Positions 16,614-25,009 of a stretch of 64,000 bases of DNA are shown piece after piece. The stretch's first letter is position 1. The number at the start of each line of letters is the position of its first letter. Below the pieces are notes generated by a model. That model ran no database searches. It had not been told where the DNA came from and saw only the letters and a list, made by a program, of their open reading frames with translations. The position numbers and the translations under genes are program-made. The DNA is taken from NCBI RefSeq assembly GCF_004340205.1, contig NZ_SLWB01000005.1, positions 1-64,000 of the forward strand, in the 5' to 3' direction. The stretch comes from Acetobacteroides hydrogenigenes. GTDB taxonomy: Bacteria > Bacteroidota > Bacteroidia > Bacteroidales > ZOR0009.

Positions 16614-17813
16614 ATGTCAAAAGAAAAAGTTGTTTTAGCATATAGCGGTGGATTGGATACCACCTTCTGCGCTCTCTTCCTCAGCAAGGAGCTTGGTCAC
16701 GAAGTACATGCCGTAATGGTTGATACCGGTGGATATACCGCCGAGGAACTGGAGGCTATCAAGAATAAGGCGCTGAGCCTAGGTATTGCCTCGTACAAGT
16801 GCATCCACATTACCGATGAGTTCTACGACAAGTGCATCAAGTACCTTATCATGGGGAACGTGCTTAAGAATAACACCTACCCGCTAAGCGTTAGCGCCGA
16901 GCGCGTGTTCCAGGCTATTGCCATTGCTCAGTACGCAAAAGAGATGCAGGCTGATGCCATCGCTCACGGTAGCACTGGAGCCGGAAACGATCAGGTACGT
17001 TTCGACTTGGTGTTTAATACCATCGCTCCGAATGCCCGCATCATCACCCCTATTCGCGACTTTAAGTTTGCCCGCGAGTACGAGATTGACTTCCTTAAGA
17101 AGCATGGCGTAGATTTCGAGGCAAAGAAGGTTACCTACTCGCTTAACGTGGGTATTTGGGGAACATCGGTTGGTGGAAAGGAGACGCTTTCGTCGCATGG
17201 TCAGCTACCCGAAGAAGCCTATCCAACTCCATGTACCGCAACCCAGCCGCTTGATGTGGAGCTTACCTTCGAGAAGGGCGAGTTGAAGGCTATCGACGGA
17301 AAAGCTTACGCCAACCCAGTTGAGGCTATCCATGCACTTAACGCCATTGCAGGTCCTTACGGCATTGGTCGCGACATCCACGTTGGCGATACCATCATCG
17401 GTATTAAGGGTCGCGTAGGATTCGAGGCGGCTGCTCCATACCTTATTATTAAGGCGCACCATCTGCTAGAAAAGCATACGCTAACCAAGTGGCAGCAGTT
17501 CATCAAAACGCAGCTCGCCGACTGGTACGGCACCCTTCTTCACGAAGGCCAATACCTCGATCCAACCCTACGTAATATCGAGGCGTTCTTCGAGAGCTCT
17601 CAAAAGTACGTTAGCGGCAAGGTGTTCATTACGCTTCACCCGCACTACTTCCAGCTTAACGGTATCGAGTCGGAGCACGATTTGATGTCGAGCAAGTTTG
17701 GCGCTTACGGCGAGGAGAACAAGTCGTGGAGCGGCGATGATGTGAGAGGCTTTGCCAAGATCCTCGGCAACCAGCTCTCGATCTTCCAAAAGGTTAATGG
17801 GGTGGAGTTCTAA
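16614..17813 (+). CDS. argG: Argininosuccinate synthase
   Basis: Joins citrulline and aspartate with ATP to make argininosuccinate, the penultimate step of arginine synthesis, in the cytosol. The N-terminal ATP-pyrophosphatase P-loop AYSGGLDTT is at residues 9-17, and GSTGAGNDQVRFD, which binds citrulline/aspartate in the family, is at about 123-135. The length, 399 residues, is normal. It is unusual in being the second gene of the cluster, ahead of the genes for the earlier steps, an order I recall from other Bacteroidota. It is flanked on both sides by heptamer inverted repeats, which lengthen the gaps to over 110 bp although all genes point the same way. Confidence 0.97.
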   Translation: MSKEKVVLAYSGGLDTTFCALFLSKELGHEVHAVMVDTGGYTAEELEAIKNKALSLGIASYKCIHITDEFYDKCIKYLIMGNVLKNNTYPLSVSAERVFQAIAIAQYAKEMQADAIAHGSTGAGNDQVRFDLVFNTIAPNARIITPIRDFKFAREYEIDFLKKHGVDFEAKKVTYSLNVGIWGTSVGGKETLSSHGQLPEEAYPTPCTATQPLDVELTFEKGELKAIDGKAYANPVEAIHALNAIAGPYGIGRDIHVGDTIIGIKGRVGFEAAAPYLIIKAHHLLEKHTLTKWQQFIKTQLADWYGTLLHEGQYLDPTLRNIEAFFESSQKYVSGKVFITLHPHYFQLNGIESEHDLMSSKFGAYGEENKSWSGDDVRGFAKILGNQLSIFQKVNGVEF

Positions 17814-17820
17814 AATGCAG

Positions 17821-17922
17821 ACGTTAGATATTAGATTTTAGACACTAGACATTAGATAAATGCAACAAACAGCAAGATCTAAAGTCTAAAGTCTAAAGTC
17901 TAACATCTAAAATCTAATATCT
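17821..17922. repeat. Intergenic inverted element of TCTAA-type heptamers (copy 2)
   Basis: The clearest copy. The left arm (17821-17857) and right arm (17876-17922) are largely complementary, each built from 7-mers such as TTAGATA, TTAGACA and their complements TATCTAA, TGTCTAA. The loop is about 19 bases. A transcript would form an imperfect hairpin of roughly 35-40 bp between argG and argC. Confidence 0.85.
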
Positions 17923-17927
17923 GAATT

Positions 17928-18902
17928 ATGATTAAAGCCGGAATTATTGGCGGAGCAGGTTATACGGGGGGCGAGCTGATTCGCCTTCTGATTAACCATC
18001 CCGATGTGGAGATTGCCTACGTAAACAGCAGCTCCAACGCGGGAAACTACGTGTACGAGGTGCATACCGACCTCTTTGGTGATACCGACCTTCGCTTTAC
18101 CAGCGAGGTATCTACCGATATCGATGTCATTTTCCTGTGCGTTGCCCACGGCGATGCCAAGAAGTTTTTGGCGGCGAATCCGATGCCTTCGAGCGTTAAG
18201 ATCGTTGACCTTAGCCAAGATTTTAGGATTAAGGGAACATCGCCCGAGGGTACTGGCTTCGTGTACGGACTACCAGAGATTAACAAACAAGCTATACAAA
18301 CTGCTACACAAATTGCAAACCCGGGTTGCTTTGCAACCTGCCTGCAGCTGGGGTTACTTCCCCTTGCTGCAAACGGTTTGCTTACCGATGAGCTCCACAT
18401 TACCGGAGTGACTGGCAGCACGGGGGCAGGACAAAAGCCCACCACCTCAACCCACTTCAGCTGGCGATCGAACAACCTGTCGGTGTACAAGGCGTTCGAG
18501 CATCAGCACCTGAAGGAGATAACCCAGAGCGTGGTGCAGCTGCAACCCGACTACAAGCACTCCATCAACTTTATCCCCTACCGTGGTGACTTTGCCCGTG
18601 GTATCATCGCCAACATCCACACCAAGTTTAGCGGTACGGAGGAGGAGGCGGTGGAGCTCTACCAGAAGTTCTACGCGGGTCAGCCCTTTACGCATGTATC
18701 CACCCAAAACATCGACCTAAAGCAAGTGGTAAACACCAACAAGTGCCTGGTGCACGTGGAGAAGCATGGCGAGTACCTTTTAGTGATGAGCATCATCGAC
18801 AACCTGCTTAAGGGGGCATCGGGACAGGCGGTTCAGAACATGAACCTGATGTTCGGCATCCCCGAAACTGCAGGGCTGAAGCTGAAGCCGGTGGCGTTTT
18901 AA
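17928..18902 (+). CDS. argC: N-acetyl-gamma-glutamyl-phosphate reductase
   Basis: Reduces N-acetylglutamyl phosphate to the semialdehyde with NADPH, step three of arginine synthesis. The Rossmann loop GGAGYTGGELIRLL is at residues 8-21 and the catalytic cysteine is C134 in ANPGCFATC, the family signature. The ATG at 17928 leads into IKAGIIGGAGYTG, leaving no room for a different start. 324 residues is typical of the short bacterial form. Flanked by heptamer inverted repeats, it is followed by argD 79 bp later. If the organism uses succinylated rather than acetylated intermediates, as described for Bacteroides fragilis, the true substrate would be the succinyl analogue; this sequence cannot tell. 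Confidence 0.96.
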   Translation: MIKAGIIGGAGYTGGELIRLLINHPDVEIAYVNSSSNAGNYVYEVHTDLFGDTDLRFTSEVSTDIDVIFLCVAHGDAKKFLAANPMPSSVKIVDLSQDFRIKGTSPEGTGFVYGLPEINKQAIQTATQIANPGCFATCLQLGLLPLAANGLLTDELHITGVTGSTGAGQKPTTSTHFSWRSNNLSVYKAFEHQHLKEITQSVVQLQPDYKHSINFIPYRGDFARGIIANIHTKFSGTEEEAVELYQKFYAGQPFTHVSTQNIDLKQVVNTNKCLVHVEKHGEYLLVMSIIDNLLKGASGQAVQNMNLMFGIPETAGLKLKPVAF

Positions 18903-18906
18903 AAAA

Positions 18907-18975
18907 GACTTTAGATGATAGACGTTAGACTTTAGATAGGTCTAATATCTAAAATCTAATATCTAAAATCTTAAA
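18907..18975. repeat. Intergenic inverted element of TCTAA-type heptamers (copy 3, short)
   Basis: A shorter version between argC and argD: the left arm has TTTAGATGATAGACGTTAGA-like 7-mers, the right arm TCTAATATCTAAAATCTAA, with almost no loop. Confidence 0.78.
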
Positions 18976-18981
18976 AAAGCA

Positions 18982-20112
18982 ATGATTCCATTCGACGTAT
19001 ATCCCGTTTTTGATATTAACCCGGTAAAGGCCGAGGGCTCTTACCTGTGGGACGATAAGGGTACAAAATATTTAGACTTCTACGGTGGGCATGCCGTGAT
19101 CTCCATCGGCCATAGCCATCCGTACTATGTGAAAAAGATTAGCGAGCAGCTTTCGCAGATTGGCTTCTACTCCAACTCGGTGAAGATTCCTATGCAGAAT
19201 GAGCTGGCCGAAAAGCTGGGGAAGCTTAGCGGCTACACCGACTACCAGCTCTTCCTGTGCAACTCGGGCGCCGAGGCCAACGAGAATGCGCTGAAGCTCG
19301 CCTCGTTTGTTACCGGACGCAAGAAGGTGATTTCCTTTACGGGGGCCTTCCATGGGCGCACATCGCTGGCCGTTGCCGCTACCGACAATCCCAAGATTGT
19401 GGCCCCGGTAAACGCTACCGAGAACATCGTATTTGTTCCGTTTAATGATACTACGGCATTCCTAAATGTGATGGATGCCGAGGTGGCTGCTGTGATTGTA
19501 GAGGGAATCCAAGGAGTTGGCGGAATACAGATACCTTCCGCCGATTTCCTTGAAACCATTCAGGCTAATTGCAAGGAGTTTGGCGCAAAGCTCATCCTCG
19601 ACGAGGTGCAATCGGGCTACGGCCGTACGGGCAGGTTCTTTGCCCACCAGCACTTCAACGTAAAGCCCGACATCATCACCACCGCAAAGGGTATGGGCAA
19701 CGGGTTCCCGGTGGCAGGCGTGCTCATCGCACCCGACATCAAGCCAACCTACGGCATGCTCGGAACCACCTTTGGCGGAGCCTACCTTGCCTGCGCTGCC
19801 TCTATTGCCGTTTTGGATGTGATGGAGCAGGAGAACCTGATGGCCAACGCGCAGAAGATGGGCGACTATATCCTGTCTAAGCTGCAGGGTATTTCGGGCA
19901 TCAAGGAGATAAGGGCGCTAGGGCTGATGATTGGGGTGGATATGGAGAAGCCGGCAGGACCGCTGCGTAATGCCCTGGTGTTCGACCACAAGGTGTTTAC
20001 CGGAGCCGCCGGAGCGCACACCGTGCGCCTGCTGCCCGCGCTAAATATCACCCAGAAGGAGGCCGACGAGTTTATCGATGCCTTCAAAAAGGCTATTGAG
20101 GCAACGAAGTAG
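18982..20112 (+). CDS. argD: Acetylornithine aminotransferase
   Basis: A 376-residue class III PLP enzyme that converts N-acylglutamate semialdehyde to N-acylornithine using glutamate. The PLP lysine is K236 in TTAKGMGNGFP, the cofactor-binding aspartate is D207 in LILDEVQSGYGRTG, and NSGAEANENALKLA binds the phosphate. Its place after argC supports the arginine role over a general ornithine or GABA aminotransferase. It is followed not by a carbamoyltransferase gene, as might be expected, but by a 42 bp tandem array, with argB beyond it. Confidence 0.95.
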   Translation: MIPFDVYPVFDINPVKAEGSYLWDDKGTKYLDFYGGHAVISIGHSHPYYVKKISEQLSQIGFYSNSVKIPMQNELAEKLGKLSGYTDYQLFLCNSGAEANENALKLASFVTGRKKVISFTGAFHGRTSLAVAATDNPKIVAPVNATENIVFVPFNDTTAFLNVMDAEVAAVIVEGIQGVGGIQIPSADFLETIQANCKEFGAKLILDEVQSGYGRTGRFFAHQHFNVKPDIITTAKGMGNGFPVAGVLIAPDIKPTYGMLGTTFGGAYLACAASIAVLDVMEQENLMANAQKMGDYILSKLQGISGIKEIRALGLMIGVDMEKPAGPLRNALVFDHKVFTGAAGAHTVRLLPALNITQKEADEFIDAFKKAIEATK

Positions 20113-20124
20113 CATCAGTTAGCG

Positions 20125-20376
20125 GCGGTAGAGCATTTACGAAGTGTAAAGCTTCATCGCCGCATGGCAGTAGAGCATTTACATAGTGTAAAGCTTTATC
20201 GCCGCATGGCAGTAGAACATTTACATAGTGTAAAGCTTTATCGCCACTCGGCAGTAGAGCTTTTACATAGTGTAAAGCTTCATCGCCACATGGCAGTAGA
20301 GCTTTTACGTAGTGTAAAGCTCTGTCGCCACTCGGCAATAGAGTTTTTACGAATTGTAAAGTTCTGTCGCCGCATG
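20125..20376. repeat. Tandem array, six exact-length 42 bp units, between argD and argB
   Basis: Six units of exactly 42 bp start at 20125, 20167, 20209, 20251, 20293 and 20335. Each contains a short inverted repeat, TTTACATAGTGTAAA or a variant, and most start with GCAGTAGAG. Sequence identity is high between neighbours and lower at the end. No indels have accumulated despite substitutions. Reading frames stay open through it on both strands because 42 is a multiple of three, but they look like artefacts. Confidence 0.93.
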
Positions 20377-20475
20377 GCAGCTAAACCTGATAGTTTTTTA
20401 AAACCTGTCAGGTTTGAACCTTGAATTAAGCGTAGGCGTAGCTCTAAAATCTAAAGTCTAACATCTAACATCTTC
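20377..20475. repeat. Remnants of other repeat families before argB
   Basis: Two pieces: an imperfect AACCTGTCAGGTT palindromic element (20385-20412), related to a perfect copy at 21783, and half of the TCTAA-heptamer element (about 20443-20474) without its other arm. No gene is visible. Confidence 0.7.
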
Positions 20476-20482
20476 AAACAAG

Positions 20483-21271
20483 ATGATCACAATAGTAAAA
20501 ATAGGCGGCAACGTGATCGACAATCCGGCGCTGCTATCCGATTTCCTCGACAAGTTTGCCCAGATTGATGGCCCTAAGGTGCTTATCCACGGCGGAGGCA
20601 AGATTGCCACAGAGCTATCGCTAAGGCTGGGCGTAGAGCCCCAGCTGGTGGATGGCCGCCGCATCACCAATGCCGAAACCATCGACATCGTAACCATGGT
20701 GTACGCCGGATTGGTGAACAAGAAGATGGTGGCTGCGCTTCAGGCTCGCGGGTGTAACGCCATCGGTCTTTCGGGGGCCGATGCCAACATCATCTGCGGC
20801 GTTCAGCGCCCAAAGGAGCCAGTCGACTTTGGCTTCGTAGCAGATCTGAACGAGAATAGCGTGCACGACGACCACCTCAAGCAGCTGCTCTACGACGGGT
20901 TCACCCCCGTATTCTCGGCAATCGTGCACGATGGCAAGGGCAACCTGCTCAACTGCAATGCCGACACCATCGCCTCGGCCATCGCCGTGGCGCTATCGAA
21001 GAAGGGCGACACCAAGCTGGTGTACTGCTTCGAGAAGAAGGGCGTGCTGAAGGACATCAACGACGATAGCTCGGTTATCAGCCTAATTAAAAAGGATGAA
21101 TTCGGTGAGCTTGTCAGCACGGGTGTTGTTGCTAAAGGTATGCTCCCCAAGCTGCAAAACTCGTTCGATGCGCTTGCCAAGGGCGTAGGCTCGGTGGTTA
21201 TCACCCAAGCCGAGGATGTGCTTACCGCCTCTGGTGCGCCACTCGCCTGCGGAACAACGCTGAGCCTGTAG
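20483..21271 (+). CDS. argB: Acetylglutamate kinase
   Basis: Phosphorylates N-acetylglutamate (or an N-acyl analogue) with ATP, step two of arginine synthesis. It has the amino-acid kinase fold with IVKIGGNVIDN at residues 3-13 and LIHGGGKIATELS at 34-46, both phosphate-binding glycine loops, and GVLKDINDDSSVISLI near residue 190. At 262 residues it is a short form without the N-terminal helix associated with hexameric, arginine-inhibited kinases. If so, feedback inhibition by arginine may be weak, which would make expression control through the leader more important; this is inference. Confidence 0.95.
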   Translation: MITIVKIGGNVIDNPALLSDFLDKFAQIDGPKVLIHGGGKIATELSLRLGVEPQLVDGRRITNAETIDIVTMVYAGLVNKKMVAALQARGCNAIGLSGADANIICGVQRPKEPVDFGFVADLNENSVHDDHLKQLLYDGFTPVFSAIVHDGKGNLLNCNADTIASAIAVALSKKGDTKLVYCFEKKGVLKDINDDSSVISLIKKDEFGELVSTGVVAKGMLPKLQNSFDALAKGVGSVVITQAEDVLTASGAPLACGTTLSL

Positions 21272-21833
21272 CCTTCCGAATAGCCAGAAGTTAACCTAGA
21301 ATAAACGGAAGTGGAGCGAAGCGACATCCCGCCTTAGCGGGATTAAACGGAAAGATTCGGAAGTTATACAGGAGTTAAACGGAAGAATTTTGAAGTCAGA
21401 GAAGTCAAAGAATAAGCAACGAGGCTAGTTAGGTCTGCCTTATCCCCCCGCTTAGGCGGGAGGTAGGGGTGGGTTAATAGGACAAAGACCTGCATCGAGA
21501 CGCGAGCATCGCGTCTCTACCAGCTCGATAGATTGGATTTAAAGATCTTCTTGGAGGCTGCACAAAGCGTATTTCCCTCCTTTACAAGGAGGGGTCGGCG
21601 AAGCCGGGGGTGGTTAAGTAGGTTTTCCTACTACACATCATCTCAAGATATCCAACCACCCCGCCCTGCGGGCACCTCCCGTAAACGGGATCTTCGTCCT
21701 CCTTAAAAAGGAGGGGAGTCGCACTGATTGAACGCTAAGCGATGCTCATGTAGGATGTAACCTTTAATAGCAATCAAGAAAAGACCTGACAGGTTTTTAA
21801 AACCTGTCAGGTCTGAAAAAAACAAAAAGTAGC
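21272..21833. repeat. Mosaic of at least five short repeat families between argB and argE
   Basis: No gene, but dense repeats. (1) 21307-21345: a GAAGTGGAGCGAAGCGACAT element with hairpin TCCCGC-CTTA-GCGGGA, shared with 22910-22950. (2) 21445-21462: CCCGC-TTAG-GCGGG hairpin. (3) 21497-21517: GAGACGCGA-GCA-TCGCGTCTC, a perfect 9 bp stem. (4) 21577-21717: two inverted copies of a CCTCCTTT..AAGGAGGG..GGTGGTT element. (5) 21783-21813: GACCTGACAGGTTT and its exact complement. All look like small non-coding interspersed elements; none encodes a transposase. Confidence 0.8.
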
Positions 21834-22898
21834 ATGGACTACAAAAATCTCTCAAACGGTGCCATCGAGCTGCTGAAGCTGCTCATCTCTACCCAGTCGT
21901 TCAGCGGCGAGGAGGGAACGGTAGCCGATTTGATGAACCACTACCTCACCTCGCGCGGCATAAAAACGCAGCGTTACCTGAATAATGTTTGGGCGGTTAA
22001 CGAGGATTTCGATCCCAAGAAGCCCACCGTGCTGCTCAACTCGCACCTCGACACGGTGCGCCCCAACACGGGCTACACCCGCAACCCGTTCGAGCCAACG
22101 GTGGAGGGCGATAAGCTCTTCGGTTTGGGCAGCAACGATGCCGGTGGATGCTTGGTGTCGCTGGCAGCAACCTTCACCCACTTCTACCATCAAAAGGGGA
22201 TGAAGTACAACATCGCTTTTGCCGCAACGGCCGAGGAGGAGAACTCGGGCAAGAACGGCCTAGAGTGCGTGCTACCGCTGCTGCCCCCCATCGACTTTGC
22301 CATTGTGGGCGAGCCCACGCAGATGCACCTAGCCGTTGCCGAAAAGGGGCTGATGGTGCTCGACTGCGTGGCGCACGGCAAGTCGGGGCACGCTGCCCGC
22401 AACGAAGGGGTCAACGCCATCTTCAAAGCGATAGAGGATATCAGCTGGCTCAACACCTACCGCTTCCCTGTAGTGTCCGACTATCTGGGCGAGGTAAAGA
22501 TGAGCGTAACCATGATAAACGCCGGAACGCAGCACAACGTGGTGCCCGACCGCTGCTCGTTTGTGGTGGATGTTCGCCTTACCGACGCCTACACGTTGGA
22601 GGAGGTGTTCGAGTTCATCAAGCAGAACATCAAGAGCGATGTCACCTGCCGCTCTATGCGCCTACGTCCGTCGAAGATTGATATTTCGCACCCCATCGTA
22701 CAGGCCGGATTGGCACTGGGGCGCACCACCTACGGATCGCCAACCACCTCCGATCAGGCGCTGGTCGACTCGCCATCGCTCAAGCTCGGTCCCGGCGACA
22801 GCGCCCGTTCGCACACCGCCGACGAGTTTGTGTACCTCTCCGAAATCCACGAAGGCGTGGAGCTGTACATCAAGATGCTGGAGAAGGTTATTCTTTAG
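21834..22898 (+). CDS. argE: M20 deacylase of arginine synthesis (ArgE-like)
   Basis: A 354-residue M20-family zinc amidohydrolase expected to remove the N-acyl group from acetylornithine or, in the pathway variant known from Bacteroidota, from acylcitrulline. Metal and catalytic residues: H71 and D73 in NSHLDTVRPN, D102 in GSNDAGG, E135/E136 in TAEEENSG, E160 in VGEPTQM, and the last histidine in ARSHTADEFV. A dimerisation domain lies at about 170-280. Which acyl-amino acid it uses depends on the unseen carbamoyltransferase. Sequence composition is more G/C-rich than the flanking gaps, and the gaps on both sides are filled with repeats. Confidence 0.9.
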   Translation: MDYKNLSNGAIELLKLLISTQSFSGEEGTVADLMNHYLTSRGIKTQRYLNNVWAVNEDFDPKKPTVLLNSHLDTVRPNTGYTRNPFEPTVEGDKLFGLGSNDAGGCLVSLAATFTHFYHQKGMKYNIAFAATAEEENSGKNGLECVLPLLPPIDFAIVGEPTQMHLAVAEKGLMVLDCVAHGKSGHAARNEGVNAIFKAIEDISWLNTYRFPVVSDYLGEVKMSVTMINAGTQHNVVPDRCSFVVDVRLTDAYTLEEVFEFIKQNIKSDVTCRSMRLRPSKIDISHPIVQAGLALGRTTYGSPTTSDQALVDSPSLKLGPGDSARSHTADEFVYLSEIHEGVELYIKMLEKVIL

Positions 22899-23124
22899 AG
22901 GAGTTAGAAGAAGTGGAGCGAAGCGACATCCCGCCATCGCGGGATTATTCGGGAGTTAAGCGGAATTTATACTGAAGTTTGACGGAAGAAGTTAAAGAAG
23001 ATTGACGTTAGAGAAGTTAAAGAATAGTCCTGATGCTTAATTAGCGCTAGTCCCCCTTGGATAAGGGGGTGGGGGATTGATTCTTTTATCTCATATCTCA
23101 AATCACATATCATAAATCAAGACT
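22899..23124. repeat. Repeat-filled gap between argE and argH
   Basis: It contains a second copy of the GAAGTGGAGCGAAGCGACAT hairpin element (22910-22950), a CCCCCTT-GGAT-AAGGGGG hairpin (23052-23069) and a run of ATCTCATATCTCAAATCACA-like short repeats just before argH. No gene is visible. Confidence 0.72.
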
Positions 23125-24456
23125 ATGAAACTTTGGCAAAAGAGCTATCAGGTAGACCAGTCCATTGACACCTTTACGGTGGGCGACGACCGCGAGCTAG
23201 ACCTCTACCTAGCAAAATACGACGTGCTAGGCTCGTTGGCGCACACCCACATGCTCGAAAAGGTAGGCTTGCTCTCGGCATCCGACCTAGAACAGGTGCA
23301 AAAAGGGTTGAAGGAGATCTACAACGAAATAGAGGAGGGGAACTTTACCATCGAACCCGATGTTGAGGATATCCACTCGCAGGTAGAGCTGCTGCTCACC
23401 CGTCGATTGGGTGATGTGGGCAAGAAGATTCACAGCGGACGCTCGCGCAACGATCAGGTTTTGGTCGATATTAAGATGTTCCTCCGCAGCGAGGTAATGC
23501 GAGTAGTGTACAGCTACAAGGAGCTGTTCGACCTTTTGCAGGAGCTAAGCAACGAGCATAAGGATAAGCTGCTGCCCGGTTACACCCACCTTCAGCTGGC
23601 TATGCCATCGTCGTTTGGGATGTGGTTTGGCGCCTATGCCGAAGCTATCACCGACGATATGGAGGTGCTGTTGGCTGCGTACAATTCGGCAAACAAGAAT
23701 CCACTTGGCTCGGCAGCTGGCTACGGATCAACATTTCCGCTGGACAGGCAGCTGACAACAGACCTCTTAGGTTTCGAAACGCTAAACTACAACGCCGTAT
23801 TTGCCCAAATGAGCCGTGGCAAAACCGAGCGCAACGTGGCCTTTGCCATTGCTGCTGTTGCCGGTACGCTCTCCAAGCTAGCCTACGACGTGGTGCTGTA
23901 TATGAACCAGAACTTCGGCTTCATCTCCTTCCCCGACGAGCTGACCACAGGATCGAGCATCATGCCGCATAAGAAGAACCCCGATGTATTCGAACTGGTG
24001 AGGGGCAAGTGCAACGTCCTACAGTCGCTTCCCAACGAGCTGATGCTGCTCACCAGCAACCTGCCATCGGGCTACCACCGCGACCTGCAGCTTACCAAGG
24101 ACGTCATCTTCCCAGCCTTCAACAAGATTGTTGACTGCATCAACATAACCACCTACATGCTCTCGCAGGTTCAGGTAAAAGAAGGCTTACTCGACGACGA
24201 AAAGTACGACGTGCTCTTTAGCGTCGATGCCGTAAATAACCTTGTAGTAGAGGGTAAACCGTTCCGCGATGCCTATAAGATTGTAGGGGGCGATATTGCC
24301 GAGGGTAAGTTTAAGCGACCAGAGCAGCTAAACTACCAGCATCTGGGTAGCATCGGAAATCTTGCCAACGATCAAATAGCCCAGTTAATGGAAATGAAGC
24401 TGGCGCAGTTTAGCTTCGATAAGGTGAGTTCCGCAATCGAAGAGCTTGTTAGATAA
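23125..24456 (+). CDS. argH: Argininosuccinate lyase
   Basis: Splits argininosuccinate to arginine and fumarate, the last step. It belongs to the fumarase/aspartase superfamily, with signature GSSIMPHKKNPD at about residues 277-288 carrying the catalytic serine loop, and HSGRSRNDQV near residue 110 binding substrate. 443 residues is a little short of the roughly 460 of the E. coli enzyme. It is the last gene of the arginine cluster; a bidirectional terminator follows 6 bp later. All plus-strand genes from 15827 to here encode consecutive or linked steps, lacking only the carbamoyltransferase and carbamoyl phosphate synthetase. Confidence 0.96.
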   Translation: MKLWQKSYQVDQSIDTFTVGDDRELDLYLAKYDVLGSLAHTHMLEKVGLLSASDLEQVQKGLKEIYNEIEEGNFTIEPDVEDIHSQVELLLTRRLGDVGKKIHSGRSRNDQVLVDIKMFLRSEVMRVVYSYKELFDLLQELSNEHKDKLLPGYTHLQLAMPSSFGMWFGAYAEAITDDMEVLLAAYNSANKNPLGSAAGYGSTFPLDRQLTTDLLGFETLNYNAVFAQMSRGKTERNVAFAIAAVAGTLSKLAYDVVLYMNQNFGFISFPDELTTGSSIMPHKKNPDVFELVRGKCNVLQSLPNELMLLTSNLPSGYHRDLQLTKDVIFPAFNKIVDCINITTYMLSQVQVKEGLLDDEKYDVLFSVDAVNNLVVEGKPFRDAYKIVGGDIAEGKFKRPEQLNYQHLGSIGNLANDQIAQLMEMKLAQFSFDKVSSAIEELVR

Positions 24457-24461
24457 ACAAA

Positions 24462-24489
24462 AAAATCCCAGACCTGAATCTGGGATTTT
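24462..24489. terminator. Bidirectional terminator after argH
   Basis: An 11 bp perfect stem AAAATCCCAGA / TCTGGGATTTT with a 6-base loop lies between the convergent argH and the Cys/Lys-rich gene, with A/T tracts at both ends. Confidence 0.9.
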
Positions 24490-24509
24490 CTATTTTGTAG
24501 TAGCCGAGG

Positions 24510-24779
24510 TTATGACTTCTTCTCAGCTTTCTTTTCAGCGCAGCAAGCTTTTTTCTCAGCCTTTTTCTCAGCGCAGCAAGCTTTCTTCTCGCCTTTCTTT
24601 TCGTTGCAAGCTTTCTTACAATCTTTATGATCGCCAGTGCACTCTTTCTTATCGTTCTTCTTGTCGCAGCACTTCTTTTCTGTCTTAACAGCTTCTTTCT
24701 TAACAGGTGCTTGAGGTGTTTGAGCAAATACTGCACCAGCAATTAAAAGAGACATAGCTAGAATAGCAATTTTCTTCAT
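24510..24779 (-). CDS. Exported Cys/Lys-rich small protein, 89 aa
   Basis: I recognise no family. Starting at MKKIAILAMSLL, residues 1-20 are a signal peptide ending VFAQ. The mature part of about 70 residues is almost all Lys, Glu, Ala and Cys: nine cysteines, six of them as CC pairs, and the unit KKACCAEKKAE occurs twice with a degenerate ancestor (KKACNEKKGE) before it. It lacks hydrophobic core residues, so it is likely unfolded until it binds metal, haem or another ligand. A metal-binding or redox role in the periplasm is inference. An upstream ATG adding 15 residues would spoil the signal peptide, so the shorter start is chosen. Confidence 0.75.
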   Translation of the reverse strand: MKKIAILAMSLLIAGAVFAQTPQAPVKKEAVKTEKKCCDKKNDKKECTGDHKDCKKACNEKKGEKKACCAEKKAEKKACCAEKKAEKKS

Positions 24780-25009
24780 ATTGTTACATTTTGTAGTTGG
24801 AACTCTTTTTTCTTTCGGCAGCAATTTAGAAAAATTCTAATTATTGATTCTTTGCTTTCCTAAAATTTCTCGACCATTAACAAAATATTAACGACTATAG
24901 CCCTTTTTAGGCAGTACAGATATTGATGGATAGTACTTTATGAAAGTATTACGTAAAGTTATTATCTTACATCGCAAATAGCATTGAAAACTATAGTTAA
25001 CGTAGAAGT

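Noticed and set aside
20093-20424. Open frames on both strands across the 42 bp array
   Set aside because: Same artefact: 42 is a multiple of three, so repeats of 14 codons stay open. No start context, and the frames exist on both strands at once.
22148-22681. 177-codon frame within argE in another phase
   Set aside because: Arg/Ala/Gly-rich product from a shifted frame of a G/C-rich gene whose catalytic residues are all intact in the main frame.
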